From: Candidatus Kapaibacterium sp.
Lineage (GTDB): Bacteria; Bacteroidota; Ignavibacteria; Kapaibacteriales; HRBIN21
Length of the DNA: 64,000 nucleotides
Direction of reading: 5' to 3'
Assembly (NCBI GenBank): GCA_025059875.1
Contig: JANXCT010000002.1
Coordinates: 1-64,000, forward strand
The notes under the pieces are model-generated. The model did not search any database. It worked only from the letters and a program-made list of their open reading frames with translations, and was not told the DNA's origin. The position numbers were made by a program, and so were the translations under genes. This document shows, in pieces, positions 31,909 to 40,901 of the stretch; the first letter of the stretch is position 1, and every line of letters begins with the position of its first letter.

Positions 31909-32646
31909 GTGAGGACGCTGATTGTCATCCCGACCTACGACGAGCGTGAGAACATCGCGGAGCTCATCCCGGCACTCCTCCGGCTGGAGATGGAGCCGGA
32001 GGTACTCGTAGTGGACGACGCTTCGCCGGATGGGACGGCGGAAGAGGTACGACGATGGCAGGAGCGTGTGCCCGGTCGAGTCCATCTCATTGAGCGGCCA
32101 GCAAAGTTGGGGCTTGGTTCCGCTTACTGCCAGGGCTTCCAGTGGGCACTCCAGCGGGAGTATGAGGTGGTGGTGCAGATGGACGCGGATTTCTCGCATG
32201 ATCCTCGGGACGTGCCGCGGCTTGTGGCGGCTTTAGCAAACGCTGATGTAGCACTGGGATCGCGCTACGTCAGTGGGGTCAATGTCGTCAACTGGCCGAT
32301 GGGACGCTTACTCTTGAGCTGGCTAGCGAATCGGTATACGCGATGGGTCACGGGGATGCCAATTGCTGACGCCACGAGTGGCTTCAAGGCCTTTTGGGCC
32401 CGCACTCTCCGCCGCCTCCGGTGGGACCGGATTCGCTCCAATGGCTACGCCTTCCAGATTGAGGTCACCTACCGGCTCTGGCGCTTAGGTTGCCGCATCG
32501 TGGAGGTGCCAATTGTCTTCGTAGACCGTCGTAGCGGCTTCTCTAAGCTCAACCGTGGCATCGTCTCGGAGGCCGCATGGATGGTGTGGCGGTTGCGTCT
32601 GTCGAGCCTTCTGAGGGATGAGCGTCGCTACTACACCAACCGTTGA
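31909..32646 (+). CDS. Polyprenol-phosphate mannosyltransferase-like GT2 (DPM1 type)
   Basis: 245 aa, single GT-A domain with no membrane tail: LIVIPTYDERENIAELIPALL, VLVVDDASPDGTAEEV, VVVQMDADFSHDPRDVPRL, SGFKAFWARTLR. This matches polyprenol-monophosphomannose synthases, which move mannose or glucose from GDP/UDP to a lipid phosphate at the cytoplasmic face; the exact sugar is not certain. GTG start three bases after the preceding stop. Confidence 0.85.
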   Translation: MRTLIVIPTYDERENIAELIPALLRLEMEPEVLVVDDASPDGTAEEVRRWQERVPGRVHLIERPAKLGLGSAYCQGFQWALQREYEVVVQMDADFSHDPRDVPRLVAALANADVALGSRYVSGVNVVNWPMGRLLLSWLANRYTRWVTGMPIADATSGFKAFWARTLRRLRWDRIRSNGYAFQIEVTYRLWRLGCRIVEVPIVFVDRRSGFSKLNRGIVSEAAWMVWRLRLSSLLRDERRYYTNR

Positions 32647-34642
32647 CGTGCGGGCAGCACTGGCCCAGCCACCGACGTGTGAGCTGTCGGTGGTGATCGT
32701 CAGCCACAATGTGGCTGAGTTCCTCCGCCAGTGCCTCCGCTCGCTCCGGCAGGCACTGGCAGGCATCGATGCGGAGGTGCTCGTGGTGGACAATGCCTCC
32801 GAAGACGACACTGTTACACGGTTGTCGGCGGAGTTTCCGGAGGTACATTGGATCGCGCTGCCAGCCAACATTGGGTTTGGGAAAGCCAACAACATCGGCA
32901 TTGCTCAGGCACGGGGACGCTACATCCTGCTGCTGAATCCGGACACCTTGGTACACCCGAACGCCCTACGCACGCTGCTGGACTACATGGCGCACCATCC
33001 TGAAGTGGGCATAGCTGGTTGCCGAGTGCTGAATGCTGACGGCACCTTTCAGGAGACCTGTCGGCGTGGGTTCCCGACACCATGGGTATCGTTCACACGG
33101 CTCTTCGGCCTCGAGCGGCTGGCACCGCGGTCGCGCCTGTTTGCCCGCTATGCTCAACGGTTCCGGCCAGAGGATGAGGTAGGGTACGCAGAGGTGATTT
33201 CCGGTGCCTTCATGCTCTGCCGACGGGAGCTCCTGCAGGAGCTCGGCGGCTTTGATCCAGAGTACTTCCTCTACGGCGAGGACGTTGACCTCTGCTACCG
33301 GGCACACCGGGCAGGGTGGCGGATCGGGTACGTAGGAACCGCAACGGTGGTCCACTTCAAAGGGGAGAGTGCCCGGCGCACGACGACCGATGTCATCCAT
33401 CACTTCTACGATGCGATGCGCATCTTCGTGCGCCAGTACTACGGGCGCTCCCCGATCGCCCCGCTGCTCTACCTAGGGATTGGGCTTCGGAAGCTACTGG
33501 CCCGGGCCGTCCAGTTTCCGAATCTGTGGATGCTAGGGATTGCAGACCTCCTAGGAGCCCTTGGAGCGCTCATGGTGGCGACATGGCTACGGTTCGGCAG
33601 TCTCTTCGGGCTCCGACCGTATGCCTACCCGACGGTCTTCATCGTGGTGGGAGGACTCATCTTTGGGCTGATGCTGCTCTTCGGGGACTACTTGGAGCGG
33701 CGCGTCCGGCTATCCCGGGCTCTACTGGTGTATGCACTCGCCTTCTTTGCCCTAGCATCCCTGACCTACTTCTTCAAGGACTACGCCTTCAGCCGTTGGG
33801 TAGTGCTGGGAACGGCTGCGGGGACAGCTCTGTGGGGGATGGGGGTGCGATTGGCGGTGCAGCTTCGGCGCTGGTTGCGCCAGAGTATGGCGCCACGGCG
33901 GGTGGCCATCTTGGGCACAGGGGAGGTTGCCCGCAAAGTTGCCGCAACACTATCGGAGGGAGTAGCAGGATTGCCAGGGGTGGTGGTTGTTGGCTTTGTG
34001 CAGTATGGGATACGAGCAGAGGCTGATTCAGGATTACCTGTCTTAGGGGAGAGCTCGGAGCTGCCGGCAATTGTGGAGCGATGGCGGATTCAGGAGCTCG
34101 TAGCAGCGGAGCCTGATCTGCCTCCCGGAGAGTTGGTCAACATTGTAGAACGGCTGGCGCGGTGGCGCGTTCGGCTCTACATCGTGCACCATCCCGAGGA
34201 GCTCTATGTTCAGCGTTTCGTCGGGGAGCTCCTTGGCCAGGAGCCGATGTGGCAGAGGTACCCTCTCCTCCATCCTCGCCTGCGACTGCTGAAGCGCTGC
34301 GTGGATATTCTAGTGGCGTCGGGAGCCTTGCTGTTCGGGCTTGCTCTTGTATTTTTGAGGCCCCGGCGAAAGGATTTCCTACGCCGTTGGTGGAATGTGC
34401 TGCGTGGCTGGTGGAGTGTCGTTGGCCTCTACCCGCTGGAAGGGACAGCAGGGGAGGCAGGCTTCGGTAAGCCAGGCATTACCGGGTTAGCCCACCTCAG
34501 TGGGGGAGCCTCGCTGCCGAAGAACGTGCTCCAGCAACTCAACAACTACTACCTGCGCCACGCTTCTTTTGCACTGGACCTGGAGATCATGCTCAACTAT
34601 CTCGTGCGGAGGTTTCGCCGTGAGACACGTGCTGGACTTTGA
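32618..34642 (+). CDS. GT2 glycosyltransferase fused to a degenerate phosphoglycosyltransferase
   Basis: 674 aa. Residues about 20-280 are a rhamnosyltransferase-like GT2 domain ([67 protein letters not shown]). From about 300 there are four membrane helices, a CoA-binding-like domain ([19 protein letters not shown]) and a C-terminal stretch that follows the layout of a sugar phosphotransferase ([20 protein letters not shown] ... [13 protein letters not shown] ... [13 protein letters not shown]). However, the KFRTM block, the Asp-Glu catalytic pair and the VGPRP motif are missing or replaced. The second half is therefore probably a membrane scaffold. ATG 32618 overlaps the previous gene by 29 bp; GTG 32648 is an alternative. 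Confidence 0.85.
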   Translation: MSVATTPTVDVRAALAQPPTCELSVVIVSHNVAEFLRQCLRSLRQALAGIDAEVLVVDNASEDDTVTRLSAEFPEVHWIALPANIGFGKANNIGIAQARGRYILLLNPDTLVHPNALRTLLDYMAHHPEVGIAGCRVLNADGTFQETCRRGFPTPWVSFTRLFGLERLAPRSRLFARYAQRFRPEDEVGYAEVISGAFMLCRRELLQELGGFDPEYFLYGEDVDLCYRAHRAGWRIGYVGTATVVHFKGESARRTTTDVIHHFYDAMRIFVRQYYGRSPIAPLLYLGIGLRKLLARAVQFPNLWMLGIADLLGALGALMVATWLRFGSLFGLRPYAYPTVFIVVGGLIFGLMLLFGDYLERRVRLSRALLVYALAFFALASLTYFFKDYAFSRWVVLGTAAGTALWGMGVRLAVQLRRWLRQSMAPRRVAILGTGEVARKVAATLSEGVAGLPGVVVVGFVQYGIRAEADSGLPVLGESSELPAIVERWRIQELVAAEPDLPPGELVNIVERLARWRVRLYIVHHPEELYVQRFVGELLGQEPMWQRYPLLHPRLRLLKRCVDILVASGALLFGLALVFLRPRRKDFLRRWWNVLRGWWSVVGLYPLEGTAGEAGFGKPGITGLAHLSGGASLPKNVLQQLNNYYLRHASFALDLEIMLNYLVRRFRRETRAGL

Positions 34643-35570
34643 GAAGCCCATCGTGGAGCTAGAGCAGAAGATTGCCGAAATGCGGGCCCTGGCGGCCCAG
34701 CTGGACATTGCCGCTGAGGTGGAAGCACTGGAGCGGCAAGTTGAGCAACTCCGTCAGCAGATCTATGCGAACCTCACTCGGTGGCAACGGGTCCAGATCG
34801 CCCGCCATCCAGAACGGCCATACACGCTGGACTACATCCAGGCCATCTTTACCGACTTCGTGGAGCTCCATGGCGACCGTTGCGCTGGGGATGACCCCGC
34901 TATCGTCGGGGGACTGGCCCGGTTCGAAGGGACGCCGGTCGTTGTCGTCGGGCACCAGAAGGGGCGCACCACTCAAGAGAACCTCCGCCGTAACTTCGGT
35001 ATGCCGAATCCGGAGGGGTATCGCAAAGCACTGCGCCTCTTCCGTTTGGCGGAGAAGTTCCAGAGGCCGCTGATAACGTTCCTGGATACCCCAGGAGCCT
35101 TTCCTGGCATTGAAGCGGAGGAGCGCGGACAAGCTGAGGCGATTGCCCGTAACCTATTCGAAATGGCGCGTCTCAGGACGCCAATCATTGTCGTTGTTAT
35201 TGGTGAGGGGGGATCCGGCGGGGCACTTGGCATAGGGGTTGGGGACCGGATTCTGATGCTGCAGTATGCCTGGTATTCCGTCATTGCACCGGAGTCTTGT
35301 TCCAGCATCCTCTGGCGGAGCTGGGACTTCAAGGAGCAGGCCGCAGAGGAGCTGGAGCTGTGTGCGGAAGATCTTCTGCGGCATGGGGTCATAGACCGTG
35401 TTGTCCCTGAGCCTCCTGGGGGAGCTCACCGCAATCCAGCACAGATGTACGATATCCTCCGTGGAGTCTTGCGGGAAGAGCTCCAGAGTTTGAGCCAGGT
35501 CCCGATTGAGGAGCTTGTGCGGCAGCGTCAGGAGAAGTTCTTCCGTATGGGGGAGTGGCGAGAAGTCTGA
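34620..35570 (+). CDS. accA: Acetyl-CoA carboxylase carboxyltransferase alpha subunit
   Basis: 316 aa subunit that with AccD transfers the carboxyl group from biotin to acetyl-CoA to give malonyl-CoA. Family landmarks: [14 protein letters not shown] at the N terminus, [63 protein letters not shown] and [16 protein letters not shown], then [13 protein letters not shown]. The coding start is GTG 34620, 23 bp inside the preceding gene. The DedA-like gene follows without spacing. Confidence 0.95.
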   Translation: MRHVLDFEKPIVELEQKIAEMRALAAQLDIAAEVEALERQVEQLRQQIYANLTRWQRVQIARHPERPYTLDYIQAIFTDFVELHGDRCAGDDPAIVGGLARFEGTPVVVVGHQKGRTTQENLRRNFGMPNPEGYRKALRLFRLAEKFQRPLITFLDTPGAFPGIEAEERGQAEAIARNLFEMARLRTPIIVVVIGEGGSGGALGIGVGDRILMLQYAWYSVIAPESCSSILWRSWDFKEQAAEELELCAEDLLRHGVIDRVVPEPPGGAHRNPAQMYDILRGVLREELQSLSQVPIEELVRQRQEKFFRMGEWREV

Positions 35571-36176
35571 ATGATACAGCGGATTCGCCAGTGGTTATGG
35601 AGGACTAAGGCATGGATGGAGGCTGCTGCAGCACGTCCAGGAGCTTCGTGGACGTTGTTCGGTCTGGCGTTCTTAGAGGCTTCGGTGTTTCCGATTCCGC
35701 CTGATGTAATGCTCATCCCAATGGTGCTGCTGCGCCGGGAGCGTGCCTTTGCAATTGCTGCCATCTGTACGCTCGGCTCTGTCCTCGGGGGGTTGTTTGG
35801 CTATGTCATTGGGCACAGTTTCATGGATGTGGTCGGATGGCGGATCGTAGAGCTCTACAATGCCCACCAGTCATGGCAGCAGGTTTCAGAGCTGTACCGG
35901 GGAGAGGGAGGGGTGTGGTTTCTCTTGGCCGCGGCCTTCTCCCCGATACCCTACAAGATCGCGACGATTGCTGCAGGGGCTGTAGCCCTCCCGTTGGTTC
36001 CCTTCACCGTGGTATCGCTTGTCGGGAGGGCTGCTCGTTTCTTCGTCATTGCTGGGTTGCTGTGGGCCTTTGGGCCCGTTATGCAGCAGTGGATAGAACG
36101 ATACTTTGACCGCTTGGCGCTAGCCTTTGTTGTGCTCTTGGTGTTGGGCTTCATTGCCCTGCGTTGGGTTGTGTGA
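35571..36176 (+). CDS. DedA/VTT-domain membrane protein (YqaA-like)
   Basis: 201 aa inner-membrane protein. The VTT (SNARE-associated) domain core is visible: FGLAFLEASVFPIPPDVMLIPM, then GSVLGGLFGYVIGHSF and FSPIPYKIATIAAGAVALPLVPF; five or six hydrophobic segments in all. DedA-type proteins are linked to undecaprenyl-phosphate or phospholipid recycling; this fits the neighbouring polysaccharide genes, but specific activity is inferred. ATG directly follows the accA stop. Confidence 0.85.
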   Translation: MIQRIRQWLWRTKAWMEAAAARPGASWTLFGLAFLEASVFPIPPDVMLIPMVLLRRERAFAIAAICTLGSVLGGLFGYVIGHSFMDVVGWRIVELYNAHQSWQQVSELYRGEGGVWFLLAAAFSPIPYKIATIAAGAVALPLVPFTVVSLVGRAARFFVIAGLLWAFGPVMQQWIERYFDRLALAFVVLLVLGFIALRWVV

Positions 36177-36217
36177 GGCTTGTGGTGGAAAGTTCCACGA
36201 TCGATTGGGTGAGCGGC

Positions 36218-37267
36218 ATGACGACACAACCACCACGGAATGTCAGGGGAGAAGACGCTGGTGGCACTCGGGAAGGAGGGCGTCCGCAACGGTATTTCCG
36301 CCATCGGAAGAAGTTCCGGCGTGATGCTCGGCAACGGGAGGGTACGCTGTCTGCAGCTCGGGGGCTTTCGTCATCGTCCGGCTGGAAGCGAAGGGGAGAT
36401 TTCCAAGCGCGACGGAAGCGAGCACTGCGCCGCCAGCGCACCCAAGCGCGCCGTCCGCGAGTCAAGAGGGCTCCGCCTGAACCGCATCCGATGAGCTTAG
36501 CACGCGCCCTCGGGCGGCTGAAGTATGCTTCCCGTGCCGTTGCCCTGCAGCTCATCCGAGAAGGCCGAGTCCAGGTCAATGGGGAGACGGTACTGGAACC
36601 CAACACGCAAGTGCGCATCCATCGCGACACCATTGTCGTGGACGGGATAGAGCTCATCTTCCCGCCGGTAGAGCAGTATACAGTGGTCTTCCATAAGCCG
36701 CGCCACGTCTCTGGCTCGAAAGAGCTGGGGATGCCGACGGTCTACGAGTACTTGCCGAAGCGGCGGGGAGGATACTTCCCATGTGGGCGGCTGACAAAGT
36801 TTGCCAGTGGGCTCGTTCTCTTCAGTTCTGACCCGGTCCACCGTAATCCCGAGCGCTCTCCTGTGAGCTTGGTGGAGAAGGAGTACCATGTCAAGGTCCA
36901 TCGCCACGTCGAGAAGCGGGAGTTGGAACAGCTTACAGAAGAGCTACGACGGATGTCGCAGTACAATGTCCAAGCTCGTGTGGAGCTGTTGCAGGAAAAC
37001 TCCCGCACTTGCTGGTTGCGGATCGTGGCCCGGCAGTTACCGCTGGCCTTCCTCCACCGGCTGCTAAAGGCTGCCAAGTTGGAGGTCCTCCATCTCCATC
37101 GTTACCGGCTAGGGTTCCTGACGACAGACTCACTTCCCGTTGGAGCTTGGCGGCGCCTGCGGGCTGAAGAATTGGCGAAGCTCGAGGAGGACGTGCCGAG
37201 GGTCTTGGATACAGTAGAACAGAAAGCCCCGGCTTGGTATCAGCTCTACCGCTGGCTAGGTCGCTAA
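36218..37267 (+). CDS. RsuA/RluB-family pseudouridine synthase homologue lacking the catalytic Asp
   Basis: About 349 aa. An Arg/Gln-rich basic N-terminal extension of about 90 residues precedes an S4 RNA-binding domain (LARALGRLKYASRAVALQLIREGRVQVNGE) and a pseudouridine synthase domain (YTVVFHKPRHVSGSKE, TVYEYLP, KEYHVKVHR). The family motif GRLDxxTxGLLLL reads GRLTKFASGLVLF here: the Asp that performs catalysis is Thr (codon ACA). Either it has become an RNA-binding protein without catalysis or works differently. Start ATG 36218 begins just after the DedA-like gene. Confidence 0.85.
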   Translation: MTTQPPRNVRGEDAGGTREGGRPQRYFRHRKKFRRDARQREGTLSAARGLSSSSGWKRRGDFQARRKRALRRQRTQARRPRVKRAPPEPHPMSLARALGRLKYASRAVALQLIREGRVQVNGETVLEPNTQVRIHRDTIVVDGIELIFPPVEQYTVVFHKPRHVSGSKELGMPTVYEYLPKRRGGYFPCGRLTKFASGLVLFSSDPVHRNPERSPVSLVEKEYHVKVHRHVEKRELEQLTEELRRMSQYNVQARVELLQENSRTCWLRIVARQLPLAFLHRLLKAAKLEVLHLHRYRLGFLTTDSLPVGAWRRLRAEELAKLEEDVPRVLDTVEQKAPAWYQLYRWLGR

Positions 37268-37279
37268 TGGGCTCGGCAC

Positions 37280-38632
37280 TTACGGCAAGAGTAGACGCCA
37301 ACGCCGGCTAAGTCCTTGGGGGCTCTGGAGCTCAGCGAGATAGACTCCACGGGCGAGTCCAGAGAGGCTCAGTGTCGTTGGTCCCGCAGGTAGAAGGCAG
37401 TGGAGTGCGGTCTGGCCTGTTAGGGTTGTCAACCGTAGAGTCCCGCTCCAAGGGAGTACCAGATGCCATTCGCGAGCTTGCAGCCATACCGCTTCCAGCG
37501 TCTTGACGGCAGGAGAAGCGATCGAGAGTTCGGGTTCCCAGGCGTAAAGGCCTAGTTCTGTTGCGGCGTAGAGGGTTCCTGTGGGAGAGTACTTCAGCCG
37601 CCAGACACGGCGGAGGAGGGTGTCGCCGGGTAACCATGGGATGGCAGAGTCGTGTGCTAGCCACGTACGACTTCCGCTGCGCCATGTTCGGAGGATTCCG
37701 GAGCCTGGGACGAGCGGGCGACCTAGGGTGTCGGGGTAGAGCGTAAAACCGCCAACGGTAACCTCCAACTCCGTCCCGCGCCAGAATGGTGCCACGGCCC
37801 ATAGGCTGGTGTCCCGGAAAGCAATGAGTTGCCACGATCGGCCCCCATCCGTGGTGCTGTAGAGGCCTCCATTGGGCCGTCCACCGATTGTGGTGTCGAA
37901 CAGAAAAGTGACGGCTAGGAACCCCAGCTGTGGCTGCTGTGGGACAAACACAATGTCCGGGATTTCCGACTCTTGCGGGTACCCTGGCAGCCAGAGATGT
38001 GCCAGCCGGCGCCACGTATGCCAGTCCTCAGAGACGAAGAGGGTGCCGTCACACCGTGCCAGCACCAAGTAGAGGCTGTCCCAGCGGACTGTGAGCGCAC
38101 AGTTTGGGATAGGCTCCGTCATTGGGGAGAGGGTATCCCACGTCTGTCCGCCGTCGGTCGAGCGGTACAGGCGTGGAGGTGTCCATCCAGGCCCGATGTA
38201 CTCGGTCAGCACGATCGTGTCGGGGTGGAGGGGATGGGCGACGATAGAGGCTCCGCTCGGGAGGATAAAGGCATGCTCGGGCACCAGCACATCCTGCCAA
38301 GAGTTCCCGCCATCGCTACTGCGGACAAGCTTTCCAAATCCAGACCCCCCTACCAGGAGGACGGCGGTGTCTTGGGGGTGAATGAAGACGTCCAGAAACT
38401 GTGCTGCACCTCCAGGGAAGTCGATGGTGAGCGTATCCCACGACTGCCCGCCATCATAGGAACGGTAGAGTCGGTGTCCCAATCCGCCAGCGTACACGGT
38501 TCTCGGGTTTAGGGGGTTGAGAGCAATCGTGAAGACGGGCGCATCTAACAGTCGGCTCCATCGTCCTTCTGGGGGCATTCCGTGGCCGGCGGTAGAAGCC
38601 AGTAGGCATGCAAGGACTAGCGAGCGTCGCAT
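37280..38632 (-). CDS. T9SS-secreted Asp-box beta-propeller protein
   Basis: 450 aa with a signal peptide (about 1-17) and a propeller made of Asp-box repeats: SYDGGQSWDTL, SSDGGNSWQDV, STDGGQTWDTL, TTDGGRSWQLI. This is the VPS10/YCF48/sialidase-like type used in many secreted proteins of Bacteroidota. The end (LTTLTGQTALHCLLP, LARGVYLAELQS) is a T9SS sorting domain. No active site identified. A variant promoter element (TATTTTCG) lies 30 bp upstream, back to back with the promoter of the next glycosyltransferase. Confidence 0.8.
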   Translation of the reverse strand: MRRSLVLACLLASTAGHGMPPEGRWSRLLDAPVFTIALNPLNPRTVYAGGLGHRLYRSYDGGQSWDTLTIDFPGGAAQFLDVFIHPQDTAVLLVGGSGFGKLVRSSDGGNSWQDVLVPEHAFILPSGASIVAHPLHPDTIVLTEYIGPGWTPPRLYRSTDGGQTWDTLSPMTEPIPNCALTVRWDSLYLVLARCDGTLFVSEDWHTWRRLAHLWLPGYPQESEIPDIVFVPQQPQLGFLAVTFLFDTTIGGRPNGGLYSTTDGGRSWQLIAFRDTSLWAVAPFWRGTELEVTVGGFTLYPDTLGRPLVPGSGILRTWRSGSRTWLAHDSAIPWLPGDTLLRRVWRLKYSPTGTLYAATELGLYAWEPELSIASPAVKTLEAVWLQAREWHLVLPWSGTLRLTTLTGQTALHCLLPAGPTTLSLSGLARGVYLAELQSPQGLSRRWRLLLP

Positions 38633-38661
38633 GCTGCCCGTTGGGTGGTACGAGCACTCTG

Positions 38662-38669
38662 CGAAAATA
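38662..38669 (-). promoter_or_regulatory. Candidate variant -7 element (TATTTTCG) for the propeller gene
   Basis: The minus strand reads TATTTTCG, one base off TAnnTTTG, 30 bp before ATG 38632; same variant as before the duplicated lipoprotein genes. Confidence 0.4.
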
Positions 38670-38708
38670 GGGCAGCTGGTGCTGTGAGGGATGGCGCCGC
38701 AACGGCGG

Positions 38709-38716
38709 TAATTTTG
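38709..38716 (+). promoter_or_regulatory. Candidate -7 element (TAATTTTG), nearly leaderless promoter
   Basis: Full TAnnTTTG match on the plus strand only 11 bp before ATG 38728, so the transcript would start within about 6 nt of the start codon and leave no room for a Shine-Dalgarno. Confidence 0.6.
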
Positions 38717-38727
38717 CCTCGTGCTGC

Positions 38728-39891
38728 ATGCGAGTTGCCGTGCTGACGAATATTGCCAGCCCGTACCGGATTCCGCTCTTCAATGCCGTTGCCGAGCGGA
38801 TTGAGGGTGAGCTCTATGTAATCTGTGCAGCAGAGACAGAGCCATGGCGACTGTGGCAACAGCAGGATCAGGAGTACCGCTTCCAGCTCTCAGTACTGCC
38901 AGGACTCCACTGGGCATGGCAGCAGCGGGAGTGGTTCCCGCATCTGAATTGGGGGCTTGGGGGAATGCTGCGGCGCCTCCAGCCAGCAGTGCTGGTCATC
39001 GGTGGATACGAGCAGCCCATCTACTGGAGAGGGCTCCTGTATGCGCGTCGGCATCGGATACCTGTTGTGCTGTGGTATGAGTCATGGCGTGGTAGTGCCC
39101 GTGCCCGGGGCGGCCCCATATTCGCTGTCAAGCGGTTCTTCGTGCGGCGAACAACTGTCGGCTTAGCATTAGGAACTCCTGCTGCAGCATGGCTTCGGGA
39201 GATTCACGGCGGGGACTACCCCGTTGTGGTCGGGCTCAACACGGTGGACATGGACTTCTTCCGACGGGAGGTGTTCTTAGCGCGTTCTGATGCTGAGTTC
39301 CAGGCTCGTCGTGCTCAGTATCCGCCACTACTGTTGCTCTATGTTGGGAGCTTCATCCCGCGGAAGAACGTCGCACTGCTCCTGAAGGCTCTCTGGGAGC
39401 TGGGGGCGCCTGACGTGGGGCTCCTCTTGGTCGGGACGGGGCCGCAAGAGGCAGAGCTGCGTCAGTTGTGCCGTTGGTATGGGCTGGAAGGTCGGGTCTT
39501 CTTTGAGGGCTTCCGGCAGCAGTGGGAGCTACCTTACTACTACGCGTTGGCAGATGCGCTCGTCCTGCCGTCGGTGTTGGAGGTGTGGGGATTGGTGGTC
39601 AACGAAGCTCTGGCTTCGGGACTCTTCGTTGTCGCCTCTGCAGCTGTTGGTGCCGCCTACGACCTCATCCAGCCGGGATGGAATGGACAGGTGTTCGAGC
39701 CTACGGACCTTCCGGGGCTGGTTCGTATCCTCCGATGGGTGCGAGAGCATCGAGAGGAATTGCAGGAGCGCCGATCTGCGGTGAGCGAGTGGGCCTGTCG
39801 AGAATTTGGGATTGAGCGAGCTGCTGACCGTTTCGTGGCAGCACTGCAGATGGCGTTGCAGTATCGGCGGACCATGGCGGAAAGCAATTGA
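38728..39891 (+). CDS. GT4-family glycosyltransferase
   Basis: 387 aa GT-B enzyme: N-terminal MRVAVLTNIASPYRIPLFNAV (acceptor domain as in capsule GT4 enzymes) and a C-terminal donor domain with LLLLYVGSFIPRKNVALLLKA, LLLVGTGPQEAELRQLC and ALVLPSVLEVWGLVVNEALASG. Sugar and acceptor unknown. The stop overlaps the frame of the metal-binding protein gene by 4 bp if a TTG start is used there. Its mRNA appears almost leaderless. Confidence 0.87.
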   Translation: MRVAVLTNIASPYRIPLFNAVAERIEGELYVICAAETEPWRLWQQQDQEYRFQLSVLPGLHWAWQQREWFPHLNWGLGGMLRRLQPAVLVIGGYEQPIYWRGLLYARRHRIPVVLWYESWRGSARARGGPIFAVKRFFVRRTTVGLALGTPAAAWLREIHGGDYPVVVGLNTVDMDFFRREVFLARSDAEFQARRAQYPPLLLLYVGSFIPRKNVALLLKALWELGAPDVGLLLVGTGPQEAELRQLCRWYGLEGRVFFEGFRQQWELPYYYALADALVLPSVLEVWGLVVNEALASGLFVVASAAVGAAYDLIQPGWNGQVFEPTDLPGLVRILRWVREHREELQERRSAVSEWACREFGIERAADRFVAALQMALQYRRTMAESN

Positions 39892-39941
39892 GGGAGGTGA
39901 GCATTCGTTTCCGAACCGAAAGGGAACAGTCGCGGTGGCTG

Positions 39942-40901
39942 ATGGACGGAAGGAAGCGGCGTAGGGCTGTTAGGCGTCTAGGCCGTTCCTTGTGGATTGC
40001 GGCATTGTTGGGATTCGAGAGCGCTGTTCTCTGGGGCTGCTCGACAGAGCGAGTAGAGTCGGCAGAGGGTGTCGTGGTGACGACGAGCATTCTGGGGGAT
40101 GCGGTCCGTGCCATCGTCCAGGCGGATGTCCCTGTCCGCGTGCTGATGGGACCAGGGGTAGACCCGCATCTGTACAAGCCCACGTTGGAGGATGTCCAGG
40201 CGCTACAGCGGGCGGCCTGCGTTGTTGCCCACGGCCTGCGGCTTGAGGGCAAGATGGAGGAGGTACTGCAGGAGGTTGCGCGACGGAAACCGGTTGTGTT
40301 TGCAGCGGAGTTGGCTCCAAAGGATTCGCTACGCCGCCTGGCTGAAGGTGTGTACGACCCACACCTGTGGCTGGACGTGCGGCTCTGGCGTGAAGTCGTG
40401 CTGCGGGTAGCCGATACGCTTGGGAAGCTCTTCCCGGAGCGGCGACAACGGTGGGAACAGCGGGCACTACAGTATGCGCAACGCCTGGATACCCTGGATC
40501 GGTGGGTCCGGGGCCAGATTGAGCGAATCCCACCGCAGTTTCGCCTGCTGGTGACGGTCCACGATGCCTTCAGCTACTTCGGACGGGCATATGGGTTGGA
40601 GACGTTGTCACTCCAGGGGATCTCGACAGCGGCGGAGTTTGGGCTGCACGATATGGTGCGCGTGGCCGAAGTAGTGGTGCGTCGCCGCTTACCGGCCGTC
40701 TTTACGGAGAGTGCGCTGCCAGCCCGGTTGATGGAGAATGTCGTTGCCATTGCCCGGCAGCAGGGGTGGTCGGTGCGGATCGGTGGTGAGCTCTTCTCTG
40801 ACGCCCTTGGCCCCTCGGGCAGTGGGGCTGAGACGTACGAGGGGATGGTCCGGAAGAACGTGGGTACGATAGTGGCAGGTCTGCTTGGAGCTGGGCTATG
40901 A
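39942..40901 (+). CDS. Mn/Zn ABC transporter substrate-binding lipoprotein (TroA/ZnuA family)
   Basis: About 319 aa cluster A-I binding protein. A basic N terminus and hydrophobic segment end in LWGC, a plausible lipobox. Metal-ligand positions of the family are visible: GPGVDPHLYKPT (first His), YDPHLWLDV (second His), VTVHDAFSYFGRAYGL (third His) and GELFSDALGPSGSGAETY (Asp). No long His-rich loop as in ZnuA, which slightly favours Mn. Upstream in-frame TTG 39888 and GTG 39897 are possible starts. First gene of a four-gene import operon (4-bp overlaps). Confidence 0.88.
   Translation: MDGRKRRRAVRRLGRSLWIAALLGFESAVLWGCSTERVESAEGVVVTTSILGDAVRAIVQADVPVRVLMGPGVDPHLYKPTLEDVQALQRAACVVAHGLRLEGKMEEVLQEVARRKPVVFAAELAPKDSLRRLAEGVYDPHLWLDVRLWREVVLRVADTLGKLFPERRQRWEQRALQYAQRLDTLDRWVRGQIERIPPQFRLLVTVHDAFSYFGRAYGLETLSLQGISTAAEFGLHDMVRVAEVVVRRRLPAVFTESALPARLMENVVAIARQQGWSVRIGGELFSDALGPSGSGAETYEGMVRKNVGTIVAGLLGAGL

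Noticed and set aside
31030-32199. 389-codon open frame on the minus strand
   Set aside because: It lies opposite the phosphoglycosyltransferase and DPM1-like genes, both of which have intact family motifs. The minus translation is Arg/His/Pro-rich with no recognisable domain.
34350-34357. TATTTTTG on the plus strand
   Set aside because: It is inside a membrane-helix codon stretch (LVFL) of the fused GT gene and 263 bp from accA, so a promoter role is not supported.
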